The notes beneath the pieces were generated by a model, which saw only the letters and a program-made list of their open reading frames with translations, searched no databases and was not told where the DNA came from. Positions 40,852 through 50,223 of a stretch of 64,000 nt of DNA are shown here, piece by piece (position 1 is the first letter of the stretch; the number at the start of each line of letters is the position of its first letter). The position numbers were made by a program, and so were the translations under genes. The DNA lies in contig NZ_CADDWH010000001.1 in NCBI RefSeq assembly GCF_902809865.1, positions 2,046,001-2,110,000 of the forward strand. The letters are read 5' to 3'. The DNA is from Halobacillus sp. Marseille-Q1614. GTDB lineage: Bacteria; Bacillota; Bacilli; Bacillales; Halobacillaceae.

Positions 40852-41802
40852 CTAATACCCCCTTTTTGGATCAATAACGTTTTCCATAGCTTCATTAGAT
40901 AAATATGCAGTCAAGTTTCTTTCAAAAACTTCAAACGCCCTTGGCAAATATTGCGGAGAAATCCCTGACAGGTGAGGCGTAACGGTGACGTTTTCTTCCT
41001 CCCAGAACGGGTGATCTTCAGGAAGCGGCTCTTCTTCAAAGACATCGAGTACCGCGTGGGCAATGAATCCTTCCCTGACAGCTTCAAGCACAGCTTTTGA
41101 CTTCACGAGGTCTCCTCTCCCCATATTTAAAAATACAGCATGCTCAGCCATCATCTTAAAATGCTGTTTCTGCAGCATATAGCTCGTTTCAGGTGTACTA
41201 GGCAGCACAGCCACACAATAGTCAGCGTGCGACAGGGCGCGATCAAATTCTTCTACTGTATAAACCTCATCAAAATGCGGCTGATCACTTCCCGACCTGG
41301 ACACCCCAATGGTTTTCATTTGAAAGGCCTTCGCCAGCCTCGCTGTTTCCTGGGCAATGGCTCCTGTTCCTAAACACACTAACGTCTGGTGATTGAGCTC
41401 GGTCATCGGCACGCGCCGATCCCACTTATGATCCCGCTCCCGCTGCCAGAGAGTTTTTGCATTTCGTGAAACCTGAAGCAGCATAGAAATGGCGTATTCC
41501 GCCATCGGCTTAGCGTGGATGCCTCTTACATTGGTTACAAGGATGTTTTGTTCTTCGATCTTTTTAAAAGGCATCCGGTCCATTCCAGCTGAGAGGACCA
41601 TGATCCAGCGGAGGTTTTCTGCTTTTTCGATGCGTTCATTAGTTAAATCTTCCCCATATGTAAGAAACACATCAGCTTTAGGCAGGTGCTGTTCTGCTTC
41701 TTCAATTCCATGACAGAAAGCAAATTCAACGTCTCCAAATTTCTCCAGAAAACTCTGTTTAATTTCTTCCGGCACTCGCTTGATAGCGGAAAGTATATAC
41801 AT
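40852..41802 (-). CDS. D-2-hydroxyacid dehydrogenase, NAD(P)-dependent
   Basis: A 316-aa oxidoreductase of the D-isomer-specific 2-hydroxyacid dehydrogenase family, which interconverts 2-oxoacids and D-2-hydroxyacids. It shows the Rossmann motif LGTGAIAQETARLA (about 145-158), the substrate-binding NMGRGDLV arginine (~231), the FEEEPLP glutamate (~260) and the catalytic histidine in TPHLSG (~280). Substrate cannot be assigned. It begins with ATG at 41802 after AAAGGGGGG and is followed by the cobalamin adenosyltransferase gene. Confidence 0.88.
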   Translation of the reverse strand: MYILSAIKRVPEEIKQSFLEKFGDVEFAFCHGIEEAEQHLPKADVFLTYGEDLTNERIEKAENLRWIMVLSAGMDRMPFKKIEEQNILVTNVRGIHAKPMAEYAISMLLQVSRNAKTLWQRERDHKWDRRVPMTELNHQTLVCLGTGAIAQETARLAKAFQMKTIGVSRSGSDQPHFDEVYTVEEFDRALSHADYCVAVLPSTPETSYMLQKQHFKMMAEHAVFLNMGRGDLVKSKAVLEAVREGFIAHAVLDVFEEEPLPEDHPFWEEENVTVTPHLSGISPQYLPRAFEVFERNLTAYLSNEAMENVIDPKRGY

Positions 41803-41895
41803 GATGTTCCCCCCTTTATTTCCTTTCCTTTATTATGGGCGGAACCTTCTCGAAATGGCAAGAGAGAATCCCTGATTTCCAATCCCCAAAAAAAA

Positions 41896-41938
41896 TAAAC
41901 TAAAAACCGCGGCAAAGTTCCCTTTACCACGGTTTTTC
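41896..41938 (-). terminator. Intrinsic terminator of bcp
   Basis: AAACCGTGGTAAAG-GGAA-CTTTGCCGCGGTTT followed by TTAG on the minus strand. Confidence 0.8.
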
Positions 41939-41940
41939 AT

Positions 41941-42411
41941 TTAGGATAAGTTTTCACGAATGTATTCCAAGGCTGCTTCCACGTGGCCTTTTACTTTGAC
42001 TTTACGATATTCTTCGGCGAGATTTCCTTCTTTATCAATAATGAAAGTGGAACGCTCAATGCCGTAATATTCCTTGCCAAAGTTCTTCTTCAGCTTCCAT
42101 ACGCCAAATTCTTCAGCCACCTTATGGTCCTCATCGGCCAGCAGCAGAAATGGAAGATCGTGTTTATCAATGAATTTTTCATGGCTTTCCACCGGATCCG
42201 GGCTGACCCCAAGAATGACAGCATCTACATCTTCAAAGCTTTCATGATGATCACGGAAATCACACGCTTCTGTTGTGCATCCCGGTGTCATATCTTTTGG
42301 ATAAAAATAAAGGACTACGTTCTTCCCTTGATAATCGGAAAGCTTTACGGTTTCTCCATTGTTAGCTTTAAGTTCAAAACCTGGTGCTTTCTGTCCTACT
42401 TCAACTGTCAT
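41941..42411 (-). CDS. bcp: Thioredoxin-dependent thiol peroxidase (Bcp/PrxQ)
   Basis: A 156-aa atypical 2-Cys peroxiredoxin that reduces peroxides with thioredoxin. The peroxidatic cysteine is C45 and the resolving cysteine C50 in TPGCTTEACDFRD, the spacing of the PrxQ subgroup. It corresponds to B. subtilis ygaF and stays near perR. ATG at 42411 follows AGGAGGG. It is transcribed alone. Confidence 0.95.
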   Translation of the reverse strand: MTVEVGQKAPGFELKANNGETVKLSDYQGKNVVLYFYPKDMTPGCTTEACDFRDHHESFEDVDAVILGVSPDPVESHEKFIDKHDLPFLLLADEDHKVAEEFGVWKLKKNFGKEYYGIERSTFIIDKEGNLAEEYRKVKVKGHVEAALEYIRENLS

Positions 42412-42480
42412 GCTAAAATCCCTCCTAGAAAAGTATCTATGACTAGACTACCTTATCTAAAAGGAAACTTCCAATGTCAG

Positions 42481-42882
42481 CTATTTAGAGCTCTGCCACA
42501 CCTTCGCGACTAAAGCGGCAGGAATCGTGTAGCCAATCACCGCTTCACAAAGTGCAATCCAGCGTCCCACCCCTATTGGCATCATATCTCCATAGCCGAC
42601 AGTAAAGAGTGTCACCCCGCTGAAATAAATCCCTTTCTCCACTTCATTTACCCAGGAATATGAGTAGTGATAAAGCGATCTGGCAAACACTTCGACTCCC
42701 TGCATCGAAAGCGTCGCATAAATAAGTCCAAAACCTATCGTCACAATTGTATAGAGAAGGACGAGCGTCATAAAGATTTGATATGAAAACATGTGATGGT
42801 CTATTTCTAAAGAAGTAAACAACTGTCTAATACTGCCTATTATTAAAACTAAGCTGAGAAAAGTTACCGTTAAACTTAACAT
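42481..42882 (-). CDS. Two-helix potassium channel family protein
   Basis: A short ion-channel protein of about 133 aa with the K+ selectivity filter TVGYGD and the pore helix before it, followed by a last helix with a GYTIPAAL segment. An extra pair of hydrophobic segments lies N-terminal, so there may be three or four membrane spans. No cytoplasmic RCK domain is attached. I take the ATG at 42882; the in-frame TTG at 42903 has no clear ribosome site. In a halotolerant cell it would serve K+ flux, which is inference. Confidence 0.82.
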   Translation of the reverse strand: MLSLTVTFLSLVLIIGSIRQLFTSLEIDHHMFSYQIFMTLVLLYTIVTIGFGLIYATLSMQGVEVFARSLYHYSYSWVNEVEKGIYFSGVTLFTVGYGDMMPIGVGRWIALCEAVIGYTIPAALVAKVWQSSK

Positions 42883-42968
42883 ATTTAAGCACGCCCTTTT
42901 CAAAAAGTAGACAGGCTTATTCCTTTTTTATGCGGAAACATCGTTATTTATGCTTGTCCTCAATCAGC

Positions 42969-43052
42969 GTACCTGGTACCGAAAACTTTTTTTCTTTTTT
43001 CTCTCTGTACCTGGTACCGAAAAAGAGATTGAAGGTACCTGGTACTGAAAAA
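42969..43052. repeat. Three GTACCTGGTACC repeats upstream of gsaB
   Basis: GTACCTGGTACCGAAA at 42969 and 43007 and GTACCTGGTACTGAAA at 43035, separated by T/C-rich and A/G-rich spacers. The same unit occurs between prkA and lipM. Confidence 0.8.
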
Positions 43053-43102
43053 CCTCAAAATGCTACAATAGGAAATGAATGCAATTTTGGGAGGAATTTG
43101 AG

Positions 43103-44401
43103 TTGAATTTTACGCAATCAGAATTATTATATGATGAAGCACAAAAACATATCGTAGGTGGAGTGAACTCTCCTTCACGGGCATACAAAGGAGTCGGCGG
43201 TGGAACGCCTGTTTATATGGAGCGTGGCGAAGGAGCTTACTTTTATGACGTCGACGGCCAGAAATACATCGATTACTTAGGAGCTTACGGTCCGATTATT
43301 ACCGGCCATGCCCATCCGCATATTACAGAAGCCATTACTAAGGCGGCACAAAACGGGGTTCTTTACGGAACTCCGACAGTTCTTGAAAACCGTTTTGCCA
43401 AAATGTTAAAAGACGCCATTCCTTCACTCGATAAAGTGAGGTTTGTCAATTCAGGCACCGAAGCTGTGATGACCACAATCCGAGTGGCACGAGCGTATAC
43501 AGGAAGAAATAAAATTATAAAGTTTGCCGGCTGCTACCACGGCCACTCTGATTTAGTACTCGTTGCGGCAGGATCCGGACCTTCTACATTAGGCACACCT
43601 GACTCGGCGGGCGTTCCTGCTTCCATCGCTCAGGACGTTATTACTGTCCCTTTTAACGATATTGAACCTTTTAAAGAAGCACTGCGCCGCTATGGTGATG
43701 AAATTGCCGGTATATTAGTGGAACCAATTGTTGGTAACTTCGGGATTGTTGAACCGAAAGAGCATTTCTTACAACAAGTAAACGACTTGGCTCACGAAGC
43801 CGGTGCCTTAGTCATTTATGATGAAGTCATCACTGCTTTCCGTTTCACTTATGGAAGTGCACAGCAGCTGCTCGGCATCGAACCCGACATGACAGCGATG
43901 GGCAAAATCATCGGTGGCGGCCTTCCGATCGGTGCTTATGGCGGCAGAACAGACATCATGGAACAGGTGGCACCGCTTGGTCCCGCTTATCAAGCCGGAA
44001 CGATGGCCGGAAACCCAGCTTCTATGTCTGCAGGTATTGCGTGCCTTGAAGTCCTTAGAGAAGAGGGCGTATACGAAAAAATGGACCGGTTAGGCGCCAT
44101 GTTAGAAAAAGGAATTTTAAAATCTGCAGAAAAACATAAGATCACTGTCACAGTTAACCGCCTAAAAGGGGCGTTAACCGTGTACTTTACCGAAGAGAAG
44201 GTTGAAAACTATGAGCAGGCCGAGAATACAAATGGTGAACAATTCGCCCGCTTCTTTAAGCTCATGCTGAACCAGGGCATCAACCTGGCTCCTTCTAAAT
44301 ATGAAGCGTGGTTCCTTACCACTGCCCATAAGGAAGAAGATATTAAACAGACATTAGAAGCAGTAGACCAATCCTTCAAGCAAATGAGTGAAGAAGGGTA
44401 A
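43103..44401 (+). CDS. gsaB: Glutamate-1-semialdehyde 2,1-aminomutase
   Basis: A 432-aa PLP enzyme that converts glutamate-1-semialdehyde to 5-aminolevulinate for haem synthesis. The PLP lysine is K268 in [16 protein letters not shown], with [10 protein letters not shown] upstream. It matches the B. subtilis secondary copy GsaB, which sits in this locus; the hemL copy of the hem operon would be elsewhere. TTG at 43103 is the start, eight bases after GGGAGG; an upstream ATG at 43079 overlaps that ribosome site. A strong terminator follows. Confidence 0.95.
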   Translation: MNFTQSELLYDEAQKHIVGGVNSPSRAYKGVGGGTPVYMERGEGAYFYDVDGQKYIDYLGAYGPIITGHAHPHITEAITKAAQNGVLYGTPTVLENRFAKMLKDAIPSLDKVRFVNSGTEAVMTTIRVARAYTGRNKIIKFAGCYHGHSDLVLVAAGSGPSTLGTPDSAGVPASIAQDVITVPFNDIEPFKEALRRYGDEIAGILVEPIVGNFGIVEPKEHFLQQVNDLAHEAGALVIYDEVITAFRFTYGSAQQLLGIEPDMTAMGKIIGGGLPIGAYGGRTDIMEQVAPLGPAYQAGTMAGNPASMSAGIACLEVLREEGVYEKMDRLGAMLEKGILKSAEKHKITVTVNRLKGALTVYFTEEKVENYEQAENTNGEQFARFFKLMLNQGINLAPSKYEAWFLTTAHKEEDIKQTLEAVDQSFKQMSEEG

Positions 44402-44409
44402 TTCACTAT

Positions 44410-44443
44410 GTCCTCAGCTTAACCGCTAAGCTGAGGACTTTTA
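44410..44443 (+). terminator. Intrinsic terminator of gsaB
   Basis: Perfect 12-bp stem GTCCTCAGCTTA / TAAGCTGAGGAC with a five-base loop, then TTTT. Confidence 0.85.
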
Positions 44444-44530
44444 AGAAGTAATCGGGGTAAAAGGTTAACCTATAGCCTGATATGATTTTATATAATAGAA
44501 AAGAACTTTTGTCAAAAAGGATGATATGCC

Positions 44531-45598
44531 ATGAAACTTGGAGCCCGGATGATGAAAACGGGATTAGCGGCAGCCGTCGCTCTTTACATAGCGAGCCTGT
44601 TCGGATTTTTCAGCCCGTTACTTGCAGCTATTGCCGCTGTCTTTTCAATTCAGCCTTCCATTTATCGATCCTACCAATCGATCGTTGAGCAGATTCAAGG
44701 GAACATTATTGGAGCCGTCATCGCGGTTATTGCCGTTTTCACTTTAGGGAATGACCCGTTTATCGTCGCATTTGCCATCATTATCGTTATCGGTGTTACG
44801 ATGAACCTGAAAATGAACGAAAACACTATCTCCCTGGCAGCGGTCGCCGTTATTGCCCTGATGGACTCGACAGACCAGACTTTTATTTACTTTGCAGCTT
44901 CCCGTTTGAGCTCACTGCTTTTAGGGATACTTGCTGCCTTTATTGTTAATTTAGTATTTCTGCCGCCGCGTTATGAAACGAGGTTGTTTTCAAAAGTAGA
45001 CAGTGCCACAAATGATATCCTGCAGTGGTTAAGAGTAACGACGCGTCAGCTATCTGATGAGCCTGCATTAAAATATGAAATTACACGGATTCAGGATAAT
45101 ATCCGTTGGCTGGACCATACGTACCTGCTTTATTCAGAGGAGCGGACTTATTTTAAAGGAGCACGCTTTTCAAAAGGCCGGAAGCTCGTACTTTTCCGCC
45201 AGCTGATTACTACAACAAAGAAATCGTTCGATGTGCTAAAAGCTTTTCACCGGCTTGAGCATAAGATCGAACAAATCCCCCTTGACTTTCAGGATACGTT
45301 AGTTAAAGAGCTTGATAAACTGATCAACGCTCACGAAAAGCTTCTTCTCAGCCTAAAAGGCCGAATTAAACAAACGCACAGACAGTCGTTACGGCAGATT
45401 GAAGAGCCTGACATTACGCTCGTTGTTGACCAGCTGATGAAAGTGTATGAAGAAAGCAACAGCACAGATAAGCTGATTTTTCTTCCACTGGCTTCCCAGC
45501 TTATGGAATATTACGAACAGCTCGAGAAATTAAAGCGGCTGTTAAAAAGCTATCAAAAGTACCATCCCGGCACTTACATTCAAACAGCAGAGAAATAA
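44531..45598 (+). CDS. ygaE: Aromatic acid exporter/FUSC-like membrane protein YgaE
   Basis: A 355-aa protein with six or seven hydrophobic segments in residues 10-150, containing FSPLLAAIAAVFSIQPS near 27, and a helical cytoplasmic half (about 160-350). It belongs to the aromatic-acid exporter (ArAE/DUF939) group and matches B. subtilis YgaE in length and position between gsaB and ygaD. The substrate is unknown. ATG at 44531 with AAGGATG upstream. It converges on ygaD with a shared terminator. Confidence 0.85.
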   Translation: MKLGARMMKTGLAAAVALYIASLFGFFSPLLAAIAAVFSIQPSIYRSYQSIVEQIQGNIIGAVIAVIAVFTLGNDPFIVAFAIIIVIGVTMNLKMNENTISLAAVAVIALMDSTDQTFIYFAASRLSSLLLGILAAFIVNLVFLPPRYETRLFSKVDSATNDILQWLRVTTRQLSDEPALKYEITRIQDNIRWLDHTYLLYSEERTYFKGARFSKGRKLVLFRQLITTTKKSFDVLKAFHRLEHKIEQIPLDFQDTLVKELDKLINAHEKLLLSLKGRIKQTHRQSLRQIEEPDITLVVDQLMKVYEESNSTDKLIFLPLASQLMEYYEQLEKLKRLLKSYQKYHPGTYIQTAEK

Positions 45599-45704
45599 AA
45601 TGGAGTCATCCAGACTCTTTCTGGCAGCTTTTTCGGACAGATATGATCAATGGCTCTTCTTTTTACTTTATAGGTAAATCAAAAAAACACTTTGTTCAAT
45701 AACG

Positions 45705-45741
45705 TAAAAAAAGAGGCCATCTTTTGGCCTCTTTTTTACGT
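45705..45741. terminator. Bidirectional terminator between ygaE and ygaD
   Basis: AAAAAAGAGGCCA and TGGCCTCTTTTTT pair perfectly, extended by ACGT arms. Confidence 0.9.
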
Positions 45742-47508
45742 TCCCATATATTCCGTTGGTGTATCATCCAACTGCTGTACTTGATAAAGGTCATAATAAT
45801 GTCCTTTTTGCTGAATGAGTTCCTCGTGTGTCCCCACTTCCACGATTTCCCCATTTTCAATATGAACGATGCGGCTGGCATGAGTGATCGTCGCCAAACG
45901 GTGAGCAACGATGAACGTCGTACGATCAGACGCCAATCGTTCTAAAGCATTTTGAATTAAGCTTTCACTTTCGAGATCTAAAGCAGAAGTCGCTTCATCT
46001 AAGATTAACAGCGGCGGATTTTTCAGAAAGACGCGGGCAATCGCGATTCTTTGCTTCTGTCCTCCAGAAAGCTTCACTCCACGCTCACCGACAAGGGTGT
46101 CATATCCATTAGGAAGCTCCATAATAAAATCGTGGGCGTTTGCCGCTTTGGCTGCTTCGATAACTTCTTCATCGCTGGCTTCAGGATTCCCCATTCGAAT
46201 GTTCATTTCAATCGAATCACTAAATAAAATATTATCCTGCAGCACCATGCCGATTTGATCTCTGAGCGTCCGGGCCTGAACGTCTTTAATGTCCTGGCCG
46301 TCGATCGAGATCTGGCCGCTTGTGACATCATAAAACCTTGGAATCAAGCTGACCAGGGTGGATTTCCCTCCACCGCTCATCCCGACAAACGCGATAGTTT
46401 CTCCTTTTTCCACTTCCAAATTAACGTGTTTAAGAACTTCAGGGTCACCGTCTTCATATCGAAAGGAAACGTCCTTAAAGGAAACGTGGCCGTGCACTTG
46501 TTTTAGAGGGGGGGCCCCCTTTTTATCAACAATGTCATAATCTTCATCCATAAATTCAAAGACACGGTCCATGGATGCAATCGACTGTGTTAACACCGTA
46601 GCGGAGTTCACCAAACGGCGCAGCGGGCTGTACACACGGTCCATGTATCCGGTGAAAGCCACCATCGTACCGATTGTCATTGCCCCGCCGATTACTTGAT
46701 ATCCGGCAAAAAGTACGACAAGCAGTGGTGCTAAATCCGTTATGGTATTAGTGACAGAGTACGTATAAGCGTTCCAGTTTGTATGCTTTAAGGCTTTATC
46801 GAGAAAATTAGAGTTTCTCGTGTCAAACTGCTCTTGCTCATAATCCTCTAGAGCGAAGCTCCTCGTAACCGGTACCCCCTGAACTCGTTCATGCAAGTGG
46901 CCCTGTACTTCTGCTAAAGCTTGAGAACGATCTCTCGTCAAGCTTCTCAAACGGGCATAGAAATACTTAACCGCAAAACCGTATAATGGGAATAGAGCGA
47001 TAGAAACAAGCGTAAGCCACGGATCCATCGTCAGCATAATAATTACTGCGATCACGATCGTAAACATATCGAGCCAAATGTTCATAAGTCCAGTGATAAC
47101 AAACGTTTTTGTCTGTTCCACATCATGAATGACTCTTGAAATGATTTCTCCTGTTTTCGTCCTTGAATAAAATCCTAGACTCAGCCTTTGAATATGATCA
47201 AACAGCTTCCCTCGGACGTCATAAAGAATTTTACTTCCGATCCATTGGGCTAAATATTGGCGCACATATTCAATCGGCGGCCGGAGTATCAGGAATAGGA
47301 AAAACGCACCTCCCATTAAAAGAAGCAGCTGATTGATTTTTTCAGAATCAGCCATCCCTTCCGCCCCAATAATATCGTCAATTACGTATTTTATGATTAA
47401 AGGCATTAATAAAGGAATAGAAAATTTCACAAGACCTATAATTATGGTAATAATAATTTTGCCTTTGTAAGGTTTAACAAACTTGAGATACCTTTTTATA
47501 CTGTCCAA
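45736..47508 (-). CDS. ygaD: ABC transporter, fused permease and ATPase (YgaD)
   Basis: A 590-aa half-transporter of the MsbA/multidrug type. Six membrane helices occupy about residues 15-310. The ATPase domain has Walker [12 protein letters not shown], the Q-loop, signature [13 protein letters not shown] and Walker [13 protein letters not shown]. It probably forms a homodimeric exporter. TTG at 47508 is chosen with GAGGTG six bases before, giving the same N-terminus as B. subtilis YgaD ([14 protein letters not shown]); an ATG 54 bp upstream lacks a ribosome site. The gene follows ygaC by 61 bp. Confidence 0.92.
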   Translation of the reverse strand: MDSIKRYLKFVKPYKGKIIITIIIGLVKFSIPLLMPLIIKYVIDDIIGAEGMADSEKINQLLLLMGGAFFLFLILRPPIEYVRQYLAQWIGSKILYDVRGKLFDHIQRLSLGFYSRTKTGEIISRVIHDVEQTKTFVITGLMNIWLDMFTIVIAVIIMLTMDPWLTLVSIALFPLYGFAVKYFYARLRSLTRDRSQALAEVQGHLHERVQGVPVTRSFALEDYEQEQFDTRNSNFLDKALKHTNWNAYTYSVTNTITDLAPLLVVLFAGYQVIGGAMTIGTMVAFTGYMDRVYSPLRRLVNSATVLTQSIASMDRVFEFMDEDYDIVDKKGAPPLKQVHGHVSFKDVSFRYEDGDPEVLKHVNLEVEKGETIAFVGMSGGGKSTLVSLIPRFYDVTSGQISIDGQDIKDVQARTLRDQIGMVLQDNILFSDSIEMNIRMGNPEASDEEVIEAAKAANAHDFIMELPNGYDTLVGERGVKLSGGQKQRIAIARVFLKNPPLLILDEATSALDLESESLIQNALERLASDRTTFIVAHRLATITHASRIVHIENGEIVEVGTHEELIQQKGHYYDLYQVQQLDDTPTEYMGT

Positions 47509-47569
47509 ATACTCCACCTCTCTCCTATAAAAAGAAGTATGCGCACTATGAGCAGTGCGCATTTACACA

Positions 47570-48097
47570 TTACCTATACGTTAAATATCGTTCGTACCAT
47601 TGATCAATGAACTCTGGCGAAAAAGGGCCCTTTCTCTGCCTTACCCAGCGTACGAGCGTTTCTACGTTGTTATACAAAATACGATCAAGCACATGGGGAT
47701 AGTTCATTTGGCGTTTATGCAGCTGATACTCGTCTTCGTCTAAGAGCTTGTACGTCATATCCGGAAAAACTTTTACATCTAGATCATAATCGATGTATTT
47801 TATGATTTTGTCTTCATAAATAAATGGGGAGCTGATATTGCAATAATAATAAACCCCATCGGTCCTCAGCATTCCTATGACGTTAAACCAATGCTTTGAA
47901 TGAAAATAACAGATGGCCGGCTCTCTGGTGACCCAGGATCGTCCATCGCTTTCATGAACTCTTGTCCTGTCATTTGCACCGATAATTACATTCTTTGTAC
48001 CTTTTAAAACGGTAGTGCTTTCCCAAACACGATGCAATTTCCCATTATGCTTATAGCTCTGAATTTCAGTTCGAATTCCAGATTCTGGGCCGGGCAT
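47570..48097 (-). CDS. ygaC: Nucleoside tri-/diphosphate phosphatase (YgaC, DUF402)
   Basis: A 175-aa DUF402 protein nearly collinear with B. subtilis YgaC, with the conserved [34 protein letters not shown] and [18 protein letters not shown] segments. The family (Ntdp) hydrolyses nucleoside tri- and diphosphates using Mg2+ held by carboxylates such as those in YIDYDLD. It starts at 48097 after GGGGAG and precedes ygaD in a likely operon. Confidence 0.9.
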   Translation of the reverse strand: MPGPESGIRTEIQSYKHNGKLHRVWESTTVLKGTKNVIIGANDRTRVHESDGRSWVTREPAICYFHSKHWFNVIGMLRTDGVYYYCNISSPFIYEDKIIKYIDYDLDVKVFPDMTYKLLDEDEYQLHKRQMNYPHVLDRILYNNVETLVRWVRQRKGPFSPEFIDQWYERYLTYR

Positions 48098-48196
48098 ATT
48101 CCATCTCCCCTTCCCTGTTCATAACTGCTTCTTCATCTTTATCCATTATAACGGCTAACTCTCCCGAATGAAAATAAAGAGTATCTATATATGTAA

Positions 48197-48222
48197 GAAG
48201 CCGTCCAAATCTGGACGGCTTC
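48197..48222 (-). terminator. Hairpin after sspE, terminator-like
   Basis: Perfect 11-bp stem GAAGCCGTCCA / TGGACGGCTTC; only a short T tract (CTTCTTAC) follows on the minus strand. Confidence 0.5.
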
Positions 48223-48271
48223 CGGGAGTTTGATTCAGGCTAAAAAACTGCCTGTACAGATAAATCAAAGA

Positions 48272-48466
48272 CTATTTGTTTTTTCTAGCCTGAGATTGTT
48301 GGTTTTGCTGACGTACTTTTTGAGCGTCAGTCTGCTGCTCAGAAGCAAATTCAGTACCATATTGGTTCTGACCTTGTTGAGCTTGTTGGTTTTGTTGTTT
48401 CACACGGTTTGCATCTGTACCAGCTTGAGTTTGCTGTTTTTGGTTTTGTTTCGGTTGTTTAGCCAT
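48272..48466 (-). CDS. sspE: Gamma-type small acid-soluble spore protein
   Basis: A 64-aa, Gln/Asn-rich protein of the gamma-type SASP family, an amino-acid reserve of the spore core degraded at germination. It contains one GPR-protease site of the type TEFASE, around residue 38. B. subtilis SspE, at the same locus, has two such repeats. The start at 48466 follows GGAGGTGAT; the longer ORF upstream is spurious. It is monocistronic with a hairpin downstream. Confidence 0.92.
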   Translation of the reverse strand: MAKQPKQNQKQQTQAGTDANRVKQQNQQAQQGQNQYGTEFASEQQTDAQKVRQQNQQSQARKNK

Positions 48467-48550
48467 TAATATCACCTCCGCAAAAATTATTGTGCGCAGG
48501 TTTACACATTTCATTCGTTTTTTATGTAATATTTTTTCCGGCTAAAAAAA

Positions 48551-48586
48551 ATAAAAAGGCATTTCCCTTTAGAAAGGAAATGCCTT
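48551..48586 (-). terminator. Intrinsic terminator of the LysM-NlpC/P60 gene
   Basis: AAGGCATTTCC-TTTCTAAA-GGAAATGCCTT followed by TTTATTTTTTT on the minus strand. Confidence 0.85.
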
Positions 48587-48607
48587 GTCCTAATATTTTC
48601 AAATGTA

Positions 48608-49669
48608 TTAGAAGCGTTTTGCTCCAACATAACGCGGGTTCCAATAAGAGTTAGAAAATGAGCTGATTTCTACTCCACGGGAAGATCCAGCGTGGATGAA
48701 TTGGTTATCTCCCACATAAATTCCAGCATGAGATGCACCGGGCTTGTATGTCTCGAAGAATACAAGGTCTCCCACTTGAAGGTTAGATTTACTTACAGAA
48801 GCTCCGCGGCTGTCAGCATACATCGATGCAACCGTACGAGGGAGATCTGTACCTGCTTTACTGAATACATACTGTAAGAAACCGCTGCAGTCGAATCCAG
48901 ATGGTGAAGTTCCGCCCCATACGTATGGAGTACCAATGTGCTGCTTAGCAATTGAAATCAGATCAGAGCTTGAGCTGCTTGGAGCTTTGGATACTTTCTC
49001 ATAAGATTTTTCAGATTCCGTGTTTGAACTTGAGTTATTTGAGGAACTATTATTAGAAGTTCCTTTTAGTGTTAATTCTTGACCGACATGGATAATGTGG
49101 CCGGAGATATCATTCCAGCTTTTCAGGTTAGAAACGCTGACTCCGTAGTTGCTGCCAATTTCAGAAAGAGTGTCACCAGCTTTTACAGTGTAAGAAGTCG
49201 CATTCGCATTTGAACTTGAAGAGCTGGAAGAACTTGATGATGAACTTGAAGAACTAGAGCTAGAACTGCTTGTCCCATTAATTTTAAGGGTATTCCCTGT
49301 ATAAATTAAGGAAGAGCTCAAGTTGTTCCAGTCCATCAGCTTACTAACTGATACGTTATGTTTGTAAGCAATTTCAGAGAGTGTATCTCCGCTTTTAATT
49401 GTATATGTACTTGCATTTGTGCTGCCAGCGTTTGAATTAGAAGAGCTGTCTTTATTTACAACTAAGGATTGTCCTACATAGATCCAGTGGCTGTCCAAGC
49501 TATTCCATGATTTTAAATTAGCAACAGATGTATTATACTTCTGGCTTAATTCCCAAAGTGTGTCCCCTGATTTAACGTTATGAGCCTCATCGGCCATAAC
49601 CGTAGTTCCCCAAAGTGATGCTCCAACAATCGTCCCAAAAATAGTAGTAGCCATTTGCTTTTTATTCAT
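48608..49669 (-). CDS. LysM-NlpC/P60 peptidoglycan DL-endopeptidase (LytE/LytF type)
   Basis: A 353-aa secreted autolysin. Signal peptide about 1-26 (TTVMADEAH). Three LysM peptidoglycan-binding repeats cover about 29-71, 88-131 and 160-203 (each with VKSGDTL or IKSGDTL-like starts), separated by Ser/Asn-rich linkers; the middle linker is a run of over 20 serines. The catalytic NlpC/P60 domain (about 235-353) has the nucleophile in FDCSGFLQYVF and the histidine in SHAGIYVGDN. It would cleave gamma-D-Glu-meso-DAP links during growth. A WalR box 220-245 bp upstream supports essential wall-growth control. Confidence 0.93.
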   Translation of the reverse strand: MNKKQMATTIFGTIVGASLWGTTVMADEAHNVKSGDTLWELSQKYNTSVANLKSWNSLDSHWIYVGQSLVVNKDSSSNSNAGSTNASTYTIKSGDTLSEIAYKHNVSVSKLMDWNNLSSSLIYTGNTLKINGTSSSSSSSSSSSSSSSSSSSSNANATSYTVKAGDTLSEIGSNYGVSVSNLKSWNDISGHIIHVGQELTLKGTSNNSSSNNSSSNTESEKSYEKVSKAPSSSSSDLISIAKQHIGTPYVWGGTSPSGFDCSGFLQYVFSKAGTDLPRTVASMYADSRGASVSKSNLQVGDLVFFETYKPGASHAGIYVGDNQFIHAGSSRGVEISSFSNSYWNPRYVGAKRF

Positions 49670-49887
49670 ATTTTGTAACCCTCTCTTTAATAATTTTCTT
49701 TTTTTGTATAACTCTCTATTTAAAAAACGAATAATTTGTTATGTAGTAAACTGTGTCGAATAATTGGTGTTTTTTAACTCTGTTACCTATTATTCATATT
49801 TTCCTAAGGGTTGTCTACACACCTGAACCTGACATTTTGCCTATGAATCTATGAAACCCCTTGATACGACAAGCTTCACCATCTTTC

Positions 49888-49915
49888 GTTACAGTTAGTT
49901 TACAGTTCCGTTACA
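49888..49915 (-). promoter_or_regulatory. WalR box with three half-sites
   Basis: On the minus strand TGTAAC-N5-TGTAAA-N5-TGTAAC, an exact WalR (YycF) pattern repeated at 11-bp phase, upstream of the cell-wall hydrolase gene. The rest of this 335-bp gap is AT-rich. A possible promoter TAGACA-N17-AATAAT lies between it and the gene. Confidence 0.7.
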
Positions 49916-50004
49916 AAACCATTTTTTGTGGTTTTCCTCCTCACTATTTCCTACATATTTTTTGTTATAAAACCAATAATAACAAGGAAAAGGAGGCTTG
50001 ATTA

Positions 50005-50214
50005 ATGGATAAACAACGGGATATGGCGGAACTGACCATGATGTCGAAAAATGATTGGATGAATAATGAATTAGGTTATTATCACTATGCGTTATCGCAA
50101 ATAGCTCCTTATTTGAATCAGGAAGGGGTCACTTTGTTGCGGGAAATTAACAAAGAAATAAAGCTCCGCGGTGGATTATCCACTTGCGAAGCTTCAACGG
50201 AAGAATTTTTGTAA
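50005..50214 (+). CDS. Small hypothetical protein
   Basis: A 69-aa cytosolic protein with an excellent ribosome site (AAAAGGAGG) and helical content (NNELGYYHYALSQIAPYL), ending CEASTEEFL. It has one Cys and no membrane segment. It lies between sspE/autolysin and mutY, where B. subtilis has small genes (yfhS, ygaB), but I cannot align it to them from memory. Function unknown; a sporulation role is possible given neighbours. Confidence 0.65.
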   Translation: MDKQRDMAELTMMSKNDWMNNELGYYHYALSQIAPYLNQEGVTLLREINKEIKLRGGLSTCEASTEEFL

Positions 50215-50223
50215 CAATACAGA

